Shown: one piece after another, positions 1 to 7,239 of the stretch | Layout: every line of letters starts with the position of its first letter | Numbering within the stretch: the first letter of the stretch is position 1 | Origin: Acetobacteraceae bacterium | Lineage (GTDB): Bacteria; Pseudomonadota; Alphaproteobacteria; Acetobacterales; Acetobacteraceae | Assembly: GCA_025360065.1 (NCBI GenBank) | Contig: JANYCX010000033.1 | Location: 1-39,317 of the forward strand | Direction of reading: 5' to 3' | Length of the DNA stretch: 39,317 nt | Notes under the pieces: model-generated | The model's input: the letters and a program-made list of their open reading frames with translations, nothing else | Told to the model about the DNA's origin: nothing | The model's database searches: none | Position numbers and translations under genes: made by a program

Positions 1-119
1 CGCACGCCGTCCCGCAAAACCTCACTCACCGAGGCATAGCCACCGGACTGGACTTTTTCTGCAACTGCCTCCGCCATGTCGAGCGGCAAGGTGATGCTGA
101 ATTGCTGTGTCGTCCGCAT
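1..119 (-). CDS. ParD-like ribbon-helix-helix antitoxin, N-terminal part (cut by window edge)
   Basis: The minus strand from an ATG at 119 reads a 39-codon open frame that runs off the window edge. It begins MRTTQQFSITLP, followed by a helix with MAEAVAEKV and the segment GGYASVSEVLRDG. This is the pattern of a ribbon-helix-helix DNA-binding antitoxin of the ParD/CopG type: a short N-terminal strand that contacts DNA, then two helices. Such proteins neutralise a ParE-type toxin and repress their own promoter. The toxin gene would lie to the left, outside the window, so the pairing is inferred. The gene is divergent from the amidase at 230, and the 110 bases between them must hold both promoters. 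Confidence 0.7.
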   Translation of the reverse strand, partial: MRTTQQFSITLPLDMAEAVAEKVQSGGYASVSEVLRDGV

Positions 120-229
120 GGCGGCTTCCCGATTAACTGTGGATAGGATTTAGTCTTATCCGTGTGACTTTGCACCGCAATCGCCACCACCCTTGCATCC
201 GACGCTCCAGTTCGGCACGCTCCCACCCC

Positions 230-1576
230 ATGAACACCATCGCATCCCTGTCCTCCGCCCTTGCCGCTGGCAAGACCACGTCGCGCCAACTGGTCGAGGA
301 TTGCCTCGCCCGCATTGAGGACCCGGCGGGGGAGGGTGCGCGGGCCTTCATCAAGGTCCATGCGACCGGCGCACGGGCATCCGCCGATGCCGTGGATATG
401 CTGCGCAAAGCGGGCCGCGCGCCTGGGCCGTTGGCGGGCATTCCGTTTGGGGTCAAGGACCTCGCCGATATTGCGGGCGAGCCAACGCCGGCTGGATCGA
501 CGGTTCTGGCCAATGCCAAACCTGCCGCTGCCAACGCGCCGGTGATCCAGCGTGCCATTGATGCCGGTCTGGTGATTATGGGCCGCACCAATATGACCGA
601 GTTCGCCTTTTCCGGCCTTGGCATCAACCCGCATTACGGCACCCCGAAATCGCCATGGGACCGCGCTACCGGCCGTATTCCGGGGGGATCGTCATCCGGC
701 ACTGGCGTTGCGGTCGCCGATGGCATGGTGTTCGCCGGGCTGGGCACCGATACTGGCGGGTCGTGTCGTATCCCGGCGGCGATGAACGGGGTGGTGGGCT
801 ATAAGCCGACCGCGCGGCGGGTGCCGATTACCGGGATATTGCCGCTGTCGACCAGCCTGGACTCGGTCGGGCCACTGGCCAATTCGGTTGCCTGCTGCGC
901 GGCGGTTGATGCGGTGTTCGCCGGCATTGCCTTGCCCGATTTGCGCGCCATGCCGATTGCCGGGTTACGCTTGGCGGTGCCGAGCAACTTCATGTTCGAC
1001 GGGGTGGACGACATCGTGGCGGCGGCCTTTGAACGCAGCGTCGCCGCCCTGTCCGCCGCCGGCGCGATCATTGTCCGCCGCGCCTTCCCGATCTTCGACG
1101 AAATTCCGCGTGCCAATGCCGCCGGTGGCCTCGCCGCGCCTGAAGCCTGGGCGTGGCATCGCGCGCTGATTGCCGAAAAGGCCGCCGGCTATGATCCACG
1201 CGTTCTGGTGCGCATTCGCGGCGGTGAATTCATGTCGGCGGCCGATTACATCGACTGTCTCAACGCGCGCGCCGATATCGTCGCCCGGATGAACGCCTGC
1301 ACCGCCGATTACGACGCGCTGATGATGCCGACCTGCCCGTTGGTGCCGCCGGCGATTGCGGCACTGGATGATGAAGCCGAATACGCCCGCGTTAACATGC
1401 TGCAACTGCGCAACAACGCGGTGGGCAATTTCCTGGATCGTTGCGCGATTTCGCTGCCCTGCCATCGCCACGGCGATGCGCCGGTCGGGTTGATGCTGAT
1501 GGGCGAAACGCTGGGCGACGCGCATCTGTTCCGGGTCGCGGCGGCGGTGGAGGCTACGCTTGCGGCGGGGCGGTAA
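230..1576 (+). CDS. Amidase-signature family hydrolase
   Basis: This 448-residue protein belongs to the amidase signature family, which hydrolyses amide bonds with a Ser-cisSer-Lys triad. The general-base lysine is K76 in GVKDLAD, the glycine/serine loop is GGSSSGTG at about 152-159, and the nucleophile is expected to be S178 in DTGGSCR. The ATG at 230 was chosen because family members begin about here; a GTG at 164 would add 22 residues of unlikely, arginine-rich sequence. No clear Shine-Dalgarno is seen. The substrate cannot be told from sequence; GatA is unlikely because no gatC or gatB lies nearby. The 3' end overlaps the convergent FkbM gene by 23 bases. Confidence 0.88.
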   Translation: MNTIASLSSALAAGKTTSRQLVEDCLARIEDPAGEGARAFIKVHATGARASADAVDMLRKAGRAPGPLAGIPFGVKDLADIAGEPTPAGSTVLANAKPAAANAPVIQRAIDAGLVIMGRTNMTEFAFSGLGINPHYGTPKSPWDRATGRIPGGSSSGTGVAVADGMVFAGLGTDTGGSCRIPAAMNGVVGYKPTARRVPITGILPLSTSLDSVGPLANSVACCAAVDAVFAGIALPDLRAMPIAGLRLAVPSNFMFDGVDDIVAAAFERSVAALSAAGAIIVRRAFPIFDEIPRANAAGGLAAPEAWAWHRALIAEKAAGYDPRVLVRIRGGEFMSAADYIDCLNARADIVARMNACTADYDALMMPTCPLVPPAIAALDDEAEYARVNMLQLRNNAVGNFLDRCAISLPCHRHGDAPVGLMLMGETLGDAHLFRVAAAVEATLAAGR

Positions 1577-2366
1577 CCTCCTTAAGTCCTTCAACCACAA
1601 GATTAATTTCTTCCGGGATGCAGAGCAGATTTAAGGACGCGGTGTTGTTGAAGATGTTCTGCTGCTCGCCCGCGAAATTGTCCGGCGAAAAGAGTAAAGG
1701 CTCGTGGCGGTACATGCGGTAGCGGTAATCGGTCAGCAACTGGACCAGTTCCGCTGATCGTTCCACACGATCATCCTCGGCGTAGATCACCGGCCGGCAT
1801 CGTGAAATCGTGTCGGCTGCGCCGCGCAGGACTTCGACCTCCATCCCTTCGACGTCTATTTTGAGCAGATGGCAGGTCGGCAGGTTGAGGGCGTCCAATG
1901 TGGTGAGCGGAACGTCATCGCCGGCTGCGGTGCCGCGCAGTGACAGGCCTCCGAAATTGTTGAATTGGTCTGGCGGCAGGAAGGGAACCTTGATGGTGCC
2001 GACGTGGTCGCCCACCGCGCTCTGAAATGTGTAAACGTTGGCGCAATTGTTGAGCGCGATGTTGGCGCACAAGGTTTGGAACACCACGCGCTGCGGCTCG
2101 AACGCGACGACTGTTCCACGCACCCCGACCAATTGCGACAGTTCGACGGTATGGGCTCCGATATTGGCGCCGATTTCGACCACCAGCATGCCGGGCTGGA
2201 GAATTTTACGGAACAGTTCGGATTCCCCCGGCGAGAATTCGCCGTAGCGGCGCAGCGATTCCCCGACATACATGTCGTTTCGGTTGTAAATCATGATCCC
2301 CTGGCGGCATTCCACCAGCTGATTGAACCCCAGCGCCGGCAGGGAGAATGCGGGGAGTCTGGCCAT
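1554..2366 (-). CDS. FkbM family methyltransferase
   Basis: This 270-residue protein has a class I SAM-dependent methyltransferase fold of the FkbM type. The SAM-binding glycine loop is VVEIGANIGAHT at about residues 62-73, followed by an acidic residue after strand 2 (VAFEP) and the FkbM-type segment LLKIDVEGMEVEVLRGA near 170-185. FkbM enzymes O-methylate polyketides, sugars or other small substrates; the substrate here is unknown. There is no signal peptide. It lies 36 bases downstream of rlmN on the same strand, so it may be co-transcribed, though no functional link is evident. Its 3' end overlaps the opposing amidase gene by 23 bases. Confidence 0.88.
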   Translation of the reverse strand: MARLPAFSLPALGFNQLVECRQGIMIYNRNDMYVGESLRRYGEFSPGESELFRKILQPGMLVVEIGANIGAHTVELSQLVGVRGTVVAFEPQRVVFQTLCANIALNNCANVYTFQSAVGDHVGTIKVPFLPPDQFNNFGGLSLRGTAAGDDVPLTTLDALNLPTCHLLKIDVEGMEVEVLRGAADTISRCRPVIYAEDDRVERSAELVQLLTDYRYRMYRHEPLLFSPDNFAGEQQNIFNNTASLNLLCIPEEINLVVEGLKEVTAPPQA

Positions 2367-2402
2367 TCCGTGATGTCCTTACCTGTAATGCCTACTGGCA
2401 GG

Positions 2403-3572
2403 TTATGACTGCTGCCCAGCTTTCGCGCTTTCCGTCCGCAACTGCCCGCAGGCTGCCAGAATATCGCGTCCGCGCGGGGTGCGCACCGGCGATGAGAACC
2501 CGGCATCCATCACGATCTTGGCAAACGCGTCGATCGCGGCCGGCGTGCTGGTGTCGTATTTGCTGCCGGGCCACGGATTAAACGGGATCAAATTCACCTT
2601 GGCCGGGATGCCGGCAATCAGGCGCACCAGTTCATGGGCCTCGGCCGGGGAGTCGTTCACGCCCTTGAGCATGACGTATTCAAAGGTGATCCGTCGCGCA
2701 TTGCTCGCCGCCGGATAGCGTCGGCAGGCGGCGATAAGCTCCTTGATCGGGTATTTGCGGTTGAGCGGCACGATGTCGTCGCGCAGGTCGTCGGTGACCG
2801 CGTGGAGCGAGATCGCCAGATTGACTGCGAGTTCATCCCCGCAGCGATCCATCATCGGCACCACGCCCGAGGTTGATAAGGTGATGCGCCGGCGCGACAG
2901 GCCGATGCCTTCGCCGTCCATCGCGATGCGCATGGCACGCGCAACGTTGTCGTAGTTGTACAGCGGTTCGCCCATGCCCATCAGCACAATGGTCGACAGC
3001 AAACGCGGGGTTTCGCCGCGCGGGCTGGGCCATTCGCCGTAGCTGTCGCGGGCGGCCATGAACTGGCCGACGATTTCGGCCGCGCCGAGATTGCGCACCA
3101 ATGTCTGGGTGCCGGTGTGGCAGAACTTGCATGACAAGGTGCAGCCAACCTGGGACGAGATGCACACCGCGCCGCGATCGGCAACCGGATCGGGGATGTA
3201 GACGGTTTCGGCCTCCTGTCCATCACGAAAGCGGAACAGGAATTTGCGGGTTTCATCACTGCTGGTTTGCACCATCGCCGCTTCTGGCCGGCCGATGATA
3301 AAATGCTCGGCGAGTTTGGCTTGCAACGGCTTGGCGATTGACGACATGCGGGTAAAATCCGTCACGCCCTGGTGATAAACCCAATGCCATATCTGCTTGG
3401 TACGGAACGCGGGTTCGCCAATGTCGGCCAGGGAGGCGGTAATTTCTTCCCGCGTCAGCCCAATCAGTTCGCGCCTGCCATCGGCAAGCACTGGCGGTGG
3501 CGGGTTGAAACGCGCGGTCTTGGCGAGGATACGATCGCGTTCGGCCGCGGTCAGGTCGCTGAGCGCATTCAT
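2403..3572 (-). CDS. rlmN: Dual-specificity RNA methyltransferase RlmN (23S rRNA A2503 / tRNA A37 C2-methylation)
   Basis: This 389-residue radical-SAM enzyme methylates C2 of A2503 in 23S rRNA and of A37 in some tRNAs. The iron-sulfur motif CX3CX2C is C144-C148-C151 in CTLSCKFC. The two cysteines used in the methylidene mechanism appear to be C137 (AVCISS) and C375 (ILAACGQ). Further family motifs are [13 protein letters not shown] and [11 protein letters not shown]. The length is normal for the family. Its ATG overlaps the TGA of the upstream IalB-like gene by 4 bases, so translation is probably coupled. Confidence 0.96.
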   Translation of the reverse strand: MNALSDLTAAERDRILAKTARFNPPPPVLADGRRELIGLTREEITASLADIGEPAFRTKQIWHWVYHQGVTDFTRMSSIAKPLQAKLAEHFIIGRPEAAMVQTSSDETRKFLFRFRDGQEAETVYIPDPVADRGAVCISSQVGCTLSCKFCHTGTQTLVRNLGAAEIVGQFMAARDSYGEWPSPRGETPRLLSTIVLMGMGEPLYNYDNVARAMRIAMDGEGIGLSRRRITLSTSGVVPMMDRCGDELAVNLAISLHAVTDDLRDDIVPLNRKYPIKELIAACRRYPAASNARRITFEYVMLKGVNDSPAEAHELVRLIAGIPAKVNLIPFNPWPGSKYDTSTPAAIDAFAKIVMDAGFSSPVRTPRGRDILAACGQLRTESAKAGQQS

Positions 3573-4096
3573 TTCACCGGGCAGACTTTGTTGATCGCAT
3601 CATAGGCCGGTTTGAAGCCCTTAAGACTGAAACTATCGACCACATCGGCGGCTTTCGGCACCGGGGATTTCGCGGTCATCGTGCCGACCCTTTGTAACGC
3701 GGCGATCATGGCAGCGCCGTCGCGGGCGAAAGCGTAGCGTTGGGCGGTGTAGAAATCGAGCGTGAGCTTGTCGATCTGCACCACCACGGCCGCGTTGGCG
3801 GCATAGGCAAATCCGGCATTGAGCGCGACCGCATCGCGCGCCGCACCGCGCTGGGTCACGGTCAGCACCACATCGCCACGGCCTGCCAGTTTGCGCGAGG
3901 CTGATTTGCCGCGGGTGAACGCATAGCAAACCGTCTGCCCGGCCTCGACATTGGTTGCCGCCTGCCAGTCATCGAACGTGCCAATGGATTTCCGCACCGC
4001 GCTATCCGGCGCGGACGCTGGCGTTTTGGTGGGCGCAGCCGAAGCAGCGTGCAGATGCACCAGGCCGATTGCCAGCAGGAGGAGGGTGGTTCGCAT
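3569..4096 (-). CDS. IalB-like secreted protein (invasion-associated locus B family)
   Basis: This 175-residue protein starts with an apparent signal peptide ([20 protein letters not shown]) and has the IalB-family opening FDDWQA followed by a predicted beta-rich domain. The ATG at 4096 was chosen because it puts the signal peptide at the N-terminus; an in-frame upstream ATG at 4147 adds 17 residues that look non-coding. IalB-like proteins are periplasmic or surface proteins, named from Bartonella, whose molecular role in free-living bacteria is unclear. Two cysteines remain in the mature protein (TVCYAF and the C-terminal VCPVK) and could form a disulfide. The stop overlaps the start of rlmN. 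Confidence 0.72.
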   Translation of the reverse strand: MRTTLLLLAIGLVHLHAASAAPTKTPASAPDSAVRKSIGTFDDWQAATNVEAGQTVCYAFTRGKSASRKLAGRGDVVLTVTQRGAARDAVALNAGFAYAANAAVVVQIDKLTLDFYTAQRYAFARDGAAMIAALQRVGTMTAKSPVPKAADVVDSFSLKGFKPAYDAINKVCPVK

Positions 4097-4161
4097 GCGC
4101 TGATAAATACCGATCCCGACACCGCCGAACAAGCGCGGCCTTCGCATGTCGGCTGGTCGGC

Positions 4162-4491
4162 TCAGCGTTCCTCGTCGTTGCTTTCAACCTCAACCTCGAC
4201 GATCGCCTCGGCTTCGTCTTCAAGGTCGTTGGTATCTTCGAGCACGTCCTCATCCGCGTCGTCCTCGGCCACTTCGACCTCGGCATCGGCGTCTTCGCGG
4301 CCCGGCGCGACGGGGGCTTTCGGGCGGCGTTTTTCGTCCATCAGATTACCGATCGGACGGCGAATGCGCGGCTGTTCGGCCGGCTGTTCGGTATCGCATT
4401 TCGGGCAGACCGCAGGCTGGCGGGTCAGGTCGTAAAAGCGGGCGGCGCACGATACGCAAATGCGCTTGGTGCCGAGTTCGGGCTTGGCCAT
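4162..4491 (-). CDS. TIGR02300-type FYDLN acid-domain protein (zinc ribbon plus acidic tail)
   Basis: This 109-residue protein starts MAKPELGTKR, carries a four-cysteine ribbon (CVSC and CPKC) around the diagnostic FYDL motif, and ends in a long tail rich in Asp and Glu. This matches the alphaproteobacterial TIGR02300 family, whose function is unknown; the ribbon probably binds zinc. The start at 4491 was preferred over an in-frame codon at 4503 because the family begins MAKPELGTKR. In many alphaproteobacteria this gene is divergent from aroA-cmk, and here it is divergent from the aroA-like/cmk fusion. Confidence 0.85.
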   Translation of the reverse strand: MAKPELGTKRICVSCAARFYDLTRQPAVCPKCDTEQPAEQPRIRRPIGNLMDEKRRPKAPVAPGREDADAEVEVAEDDADEDVLEDTNDLEDEAEAIVEVEVESNDEER

Positions 4492-4635
4492 GGATCGCCT
4501 CACGACTGGAACAAAAAAAGGGAGAGCCGACCACCAAGGCGGCGCGGGATTTAGCTAGAGGGCGCGCCCCATGCCATTGCCACACGCTGCTGTCAAATAT
4601 TTCTATCGGTGCCGATCGTATGTTAGAGGGCGCTT

Positions 4636-5892
4636 ATGCCCTATTCCGACCTTGCAGCCCGTTGGGCATTCCTCCTCGCTGGTCTTGCGATCGGTGAAAG
4701 CCGGATCAGCGCACGCGGCGACCATTCCGCCATGATCGCCGCCCTTGGTGCGCTTGGGGCAACGGCGCGACAGGCGCCGGATAGCACCTGGGTGATTAAC
4801 GGCCGCGGGATCGGTGCACTGACTGAGCCTGATACAGTGCTGGATGTCGGGGCGGATGGCTGGCTGCTGGCCGCCCTCGCCGGGTTGCTGGCCAGCCATC
4901 CGATATTTGCGGTGCTGACGGGCGCGGCAAGTTTGCCCGCCGGCATGAAAGCGATGTTGCAGTTGATCGGGGCGCGGGTGCAGCAGCCTGCGTCCCTTGG
5001 TATGCCAATGGCGATTGCCGGGGCGCGCGATGCGCTGCCGATCGACATTGAGGTGACCGAGACCAACCTTGCTGTGACCGCCCTGGTGGCTGGGCTGAAC
5101 GCGCGTGGCACCACCCGGCTTGCCTTCACCGGGACCGTTCTGCCGCCGATGATTGCGCACGGCATTACGACGCTACGCGGATTCGGCGCTGAAGTGTCCG
5201 ACACAGTCGAAGCCGGCCAGCGCGTGATCCTCCTGCGTGGTCAACCCGATCTTCGCTGCGTTGTCAGGCCAGCCCTTGTCATCGCGGTGGACGGTCCGGC
5301 AGCGGCGGGGAAGGGCACGTTGGCCCGCCGTTTGGCCGCCGAATTTGGCCTGCCCTATCTGGATACCGGCTTGTTATATCGTGCGGTTGCCCGATTGGTG
5401 TTCGATGCCGGTGGTGATCCTGGGGATGAAGATGCCGCAACAGGCGCGGCCCGGCGCCTGCGCCCGGAAGACACCGCGCGCAGTGATTTGCGCGGCCCGC
5501 CAGTGGACGGCGCGGCAAGCCAGGTCGGTGCCTATCCCGCGGTCCGCGCCGCGCTGGTGGATTTCCAACGCCAATTCGCCCGCGCCAAGGGCGGTGTGCT
5601 GGATGGCCGTGACATCGGCACGGTGATCTTCCCCGACGCCCCGATCAAGTTCTTCGTCACCGCCAGCCCCAGCGCCCGCAGCCGGCGGCGCTGGCTTGAA
5701 TTGCAGGCGCGTGGTGTTGCCGCTGACCTCGACCAGATCAGCGCGGACATGCGGGTGCGTGACGCAAATGATGCGGCGCGGGCGGCGGCACCGATGCAGG
5801 CAGCAGCGGACGCGATCCTGCTTGATACGACTGATCTTGATGCGGATGGCGCCTTCGAGTTTGCCGCTGAGGCTGTTCGGGCACGATTTTAA
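4636..5892 (+). CDS. cmk: Degenerate half EPSP synthase fused to cytidylate kinase (Cmk)
   Basis: This 418-residue protein joins two modules. Residues about 1-206 match one globular domain of EPSP synthase (AroA), seen in segments such as LDVGADGWLLAALAGLLAS, LPIDIEVTETN and LVAGLNARGTTRL. The N-terminal PGDKSISHR-type motif is replaced by PYSDLAARW, NAGT by ADGW, SAQ by ETN, and the RDHTERM-type motif by LPPMIAHG, so this half should not be catalytic. The other EPSPS domain is absent. Residues about 213-418 are a complete cytidylate kinase (CMP/dCMP phosphorylation) with P-loop GPAAAGKG at 220-227, LDTGLLYRA and LDGRDIGTVIFPDA. Between the FYDLN gene and rpsA one normally finds aroA then cmk. 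A full aroA would have to lie elsewhere. Confidence 0.88.
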   Translation: MPYSDLAARWAFLLAGLAIGESRISARGDHSAMIAALGALGATARQAPDSTWVINGRGIGALTEPDTVLDVGADGWLLAALAGLLASHPIFAVLTGAASLPAGMKAMLQLIGARVQQPASLGMPMAIAGARDALPIDIEVTETNLAVTALVAGLNARGTTRLAFTGTVLPPMIAHGITTLRGFGAEVSDTVEAGQRVILLRGQPDLRCVVRPALVIAVDGPAAAGKGTLARRLAAEFGLPYLDTGLLYRAVARLVFDAGGDPGDEDAATGAARRLRPEDTARSDLRGPPVDGAASQVGAYPAVRAALVDFQRQFARAKGGVLDGRDIGTVIFPDAPIKFFVTASPSARSRRRWLELQARGVAADLDQISADMRVRDANDAARAAAPMQAAADAILLDTTDLDADGAFEFAAEAVRARF

Positions 5893-6041
5893 TTTGTCGG
5901 AAAATTTTACAGTTTGCAACATGATAAAAATAAGTTAATGGTTGAATGGTCGTTTATTCGGCGGCATTTATTTTTTTATCGTTTTGTTGCAATCACTCCC
6001 CTGTCCAGCGATCTCGGGAAGAATTTAGGAAGGAACTGCCA

Positions 6042-7016
6042 ATGGGCATGTCGCGTATCGCATCCGTATTGCTAAATGGGGTGGCGCTGTTGGCGCTGAC
6101 CACATCACTGGCGTCAGCGTCACCCTTGGCGCTGACGGCGGCCGGGATCAGTCAGGGCTTGGTGCTGACGACCTTTGCCAGCGGCTTTTCCAGCACGAGC
6201 GCGAACGGCGCCGGGCCGATCAGCTATGTGAATGTGCCGGGCAGCAATAATGTTCTGGTGAGCGGCTATGCCGACCACCTGCTTTATAATTTCGCCACCA
6301 ACGCCGATGGACAGACGATTGGCAATGGCACCGCGAGCACTCAGGCTTATAGCGCGCCGGCGGGACTTGCGGTGCTGGGCGGCAATATTTACGTCGCCGA
6401 TCAGGGCTACGGTGTCTCCCGGGTCGATAGCAGCGGTAATCTGATCAGTGCGACGGCCGCTATGTCGGGTGCCACCGGCATTGTCGGCAGCGTGGCGACC
6501 GGCCAGCTTTATGTATCGGCGGCGGGCGGGCTTTACACCCTTAGCACCAGCGGCACGCAAACCCTGTTCAAATCAGGTAATTATGACGGTCTTACGGTCT
6601 CCGGTAACGGCCAGGTGCTTTTTGCCGAAGCTAACCAGCATATTTATGGCTATGATCTGACCAATAGCGGCACACAAGTGTTTGATTCAGGCTTTATTTC
6701 AGGGGCCGACGGTGCGCTGCTGGCCAATCTGGGTGGCCAGGATGTTTTGTTTGTTAACACCAACAACGGCGAGCTATGGGAGGTCAATCTGTCGAACTCG
6801 AGCCAGACGCTGATCGCGGATGGCGGATCGCGCGGCGATCTGATGTCGCTCGACACCACCAACAACACCGCCATTATCTCGCAATCGAATTCACTTGTTC
6901 GCCTGTCCTTGCCATCAGGCTCCAGTTTCTCTGGGGTCCAGGTGCCGGAACCGGCGTCGATCGCGGTACTCGGGGTTGGCCTGCTTGGCCTGTTGCGCCT
7001 GCGTCGGCGTAAATAA
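6042..7016 (+). CDS. PEP-CTERM sorting-domain protein, probable beta-propeller, exported
   Basis: This 324-residue protein has an N-terminal signal peptide (MGMSRIASVLLNGVALLAL onward) and a textbook PEP-CTERM tail: VPEPAS, a hydrophobic helix, and a final RLRRRK. Such tails are sorted and cleaved by an exosortase in the inner membrane. The body has repeated strand motifs (GNIYVADQG, GQLYVSAAGG, QHIYGYDL), suggesting an NHL- or SMP-30-like propeller. The ATG at 6042 has a good Shine-Dalgarno (AGGAAGGA) and starts the signal peptide. It lies between cmk and rpsA, which are adjacent in most relatives, and the DNA just upstream is AT-rich, so it may be an insertion. No exosortase is in the window. 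Confidence 0.85.
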   Translation: MGMSRIASVLLNGVALLALTTSLASASPLALTAAGISQGLVLTTFASGFSSTSANGAGPISYVNVPGSNNVLVSGYADHLLYNFATNADGQTIGNGTASTQAYSAPAGLAVLGGNIYVADQGYGVSRVDSSGNLISATAAMSGATGIVGSVATGQLYVSAAGGLYTLSTSGTQTLFKSGNYDGLTVSGNGQVLFAEANQHIYGYDLTNSGTQVFDSGFISGADGALLANLGGQDVLFVNTNNGELWEVNLSNSSQTLIADGGSRGDLMSLDTTNNTAIISQSNSLVRLSLPSGSSFSGVQVPEPASIAVLGVGLLGLLRLRRRK

Positions 7017-7031
7017 GACCGAAGCTTTCGC

Positions 7032-7059
7032 TTGACAGTGGGCGCGCGGGGCGTATGTG
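7032..7059 (+). promoter_or_regulatory. Candidate sigma-70 promoter for rpsA
   Basis: A perfect -35 hexamer TTGACA (7032-7037) is followed after 16 bases by TATGTG (7054-7059). It lies about 180 bases before the rpsA start and just after the stop of the PEP-CTERM gene, so rpsA would have its own promoter and a long leader. The assignment is by eye only. The -10 overlaps a GC-rich hairpin. Confidence 0.4.
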
Positions 7060-7070
7060 TCCCCGCGCGC
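7042..7070 (+). terminator. Perfect 10-bp GC hairpin after the PEP-CTERM gene
   Basis: GCGCGCGGGG (7042-7051) and CCCCGCGCGC (7061-7070) pair perfectly around a 9-base loop, 25 bases after the PEP-CTERM stop. No T-run follows, so it could be a weak or Rho-assisted terminator, or a structure in the rpsA leader. Confidence 0.4.
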
Positions 7071-7239
7071 AGACATTCCGGTCTTGCGCCCATGTGGCTT
7101 AGGCGCATGGTTTTTTGATCTATCGGCCTGCGTCCGATCTAAGTATCGGGGCGCGGGCATGTCGTGCTTGCCGCAGGGTGAGGGCGCACGCAATGCGGCC
7201 AGCGGCCCATCCGCCCCGCGCAAGGACGAAATTCTCCCT

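Noticed and set aside
138-146. Single DnaA-box-like TGTGGATAG before the first amidase
   Set aside because: One imperfect 9-mer is expected by chance; no cluster and no replication gene nearby.
230-1576. GatA (glutamyl-tRNA amidotransferase subunit A)
   Set aside because: The motif set is shared by all amidase-signature enzymes; no gatC or gatB is adjacent.
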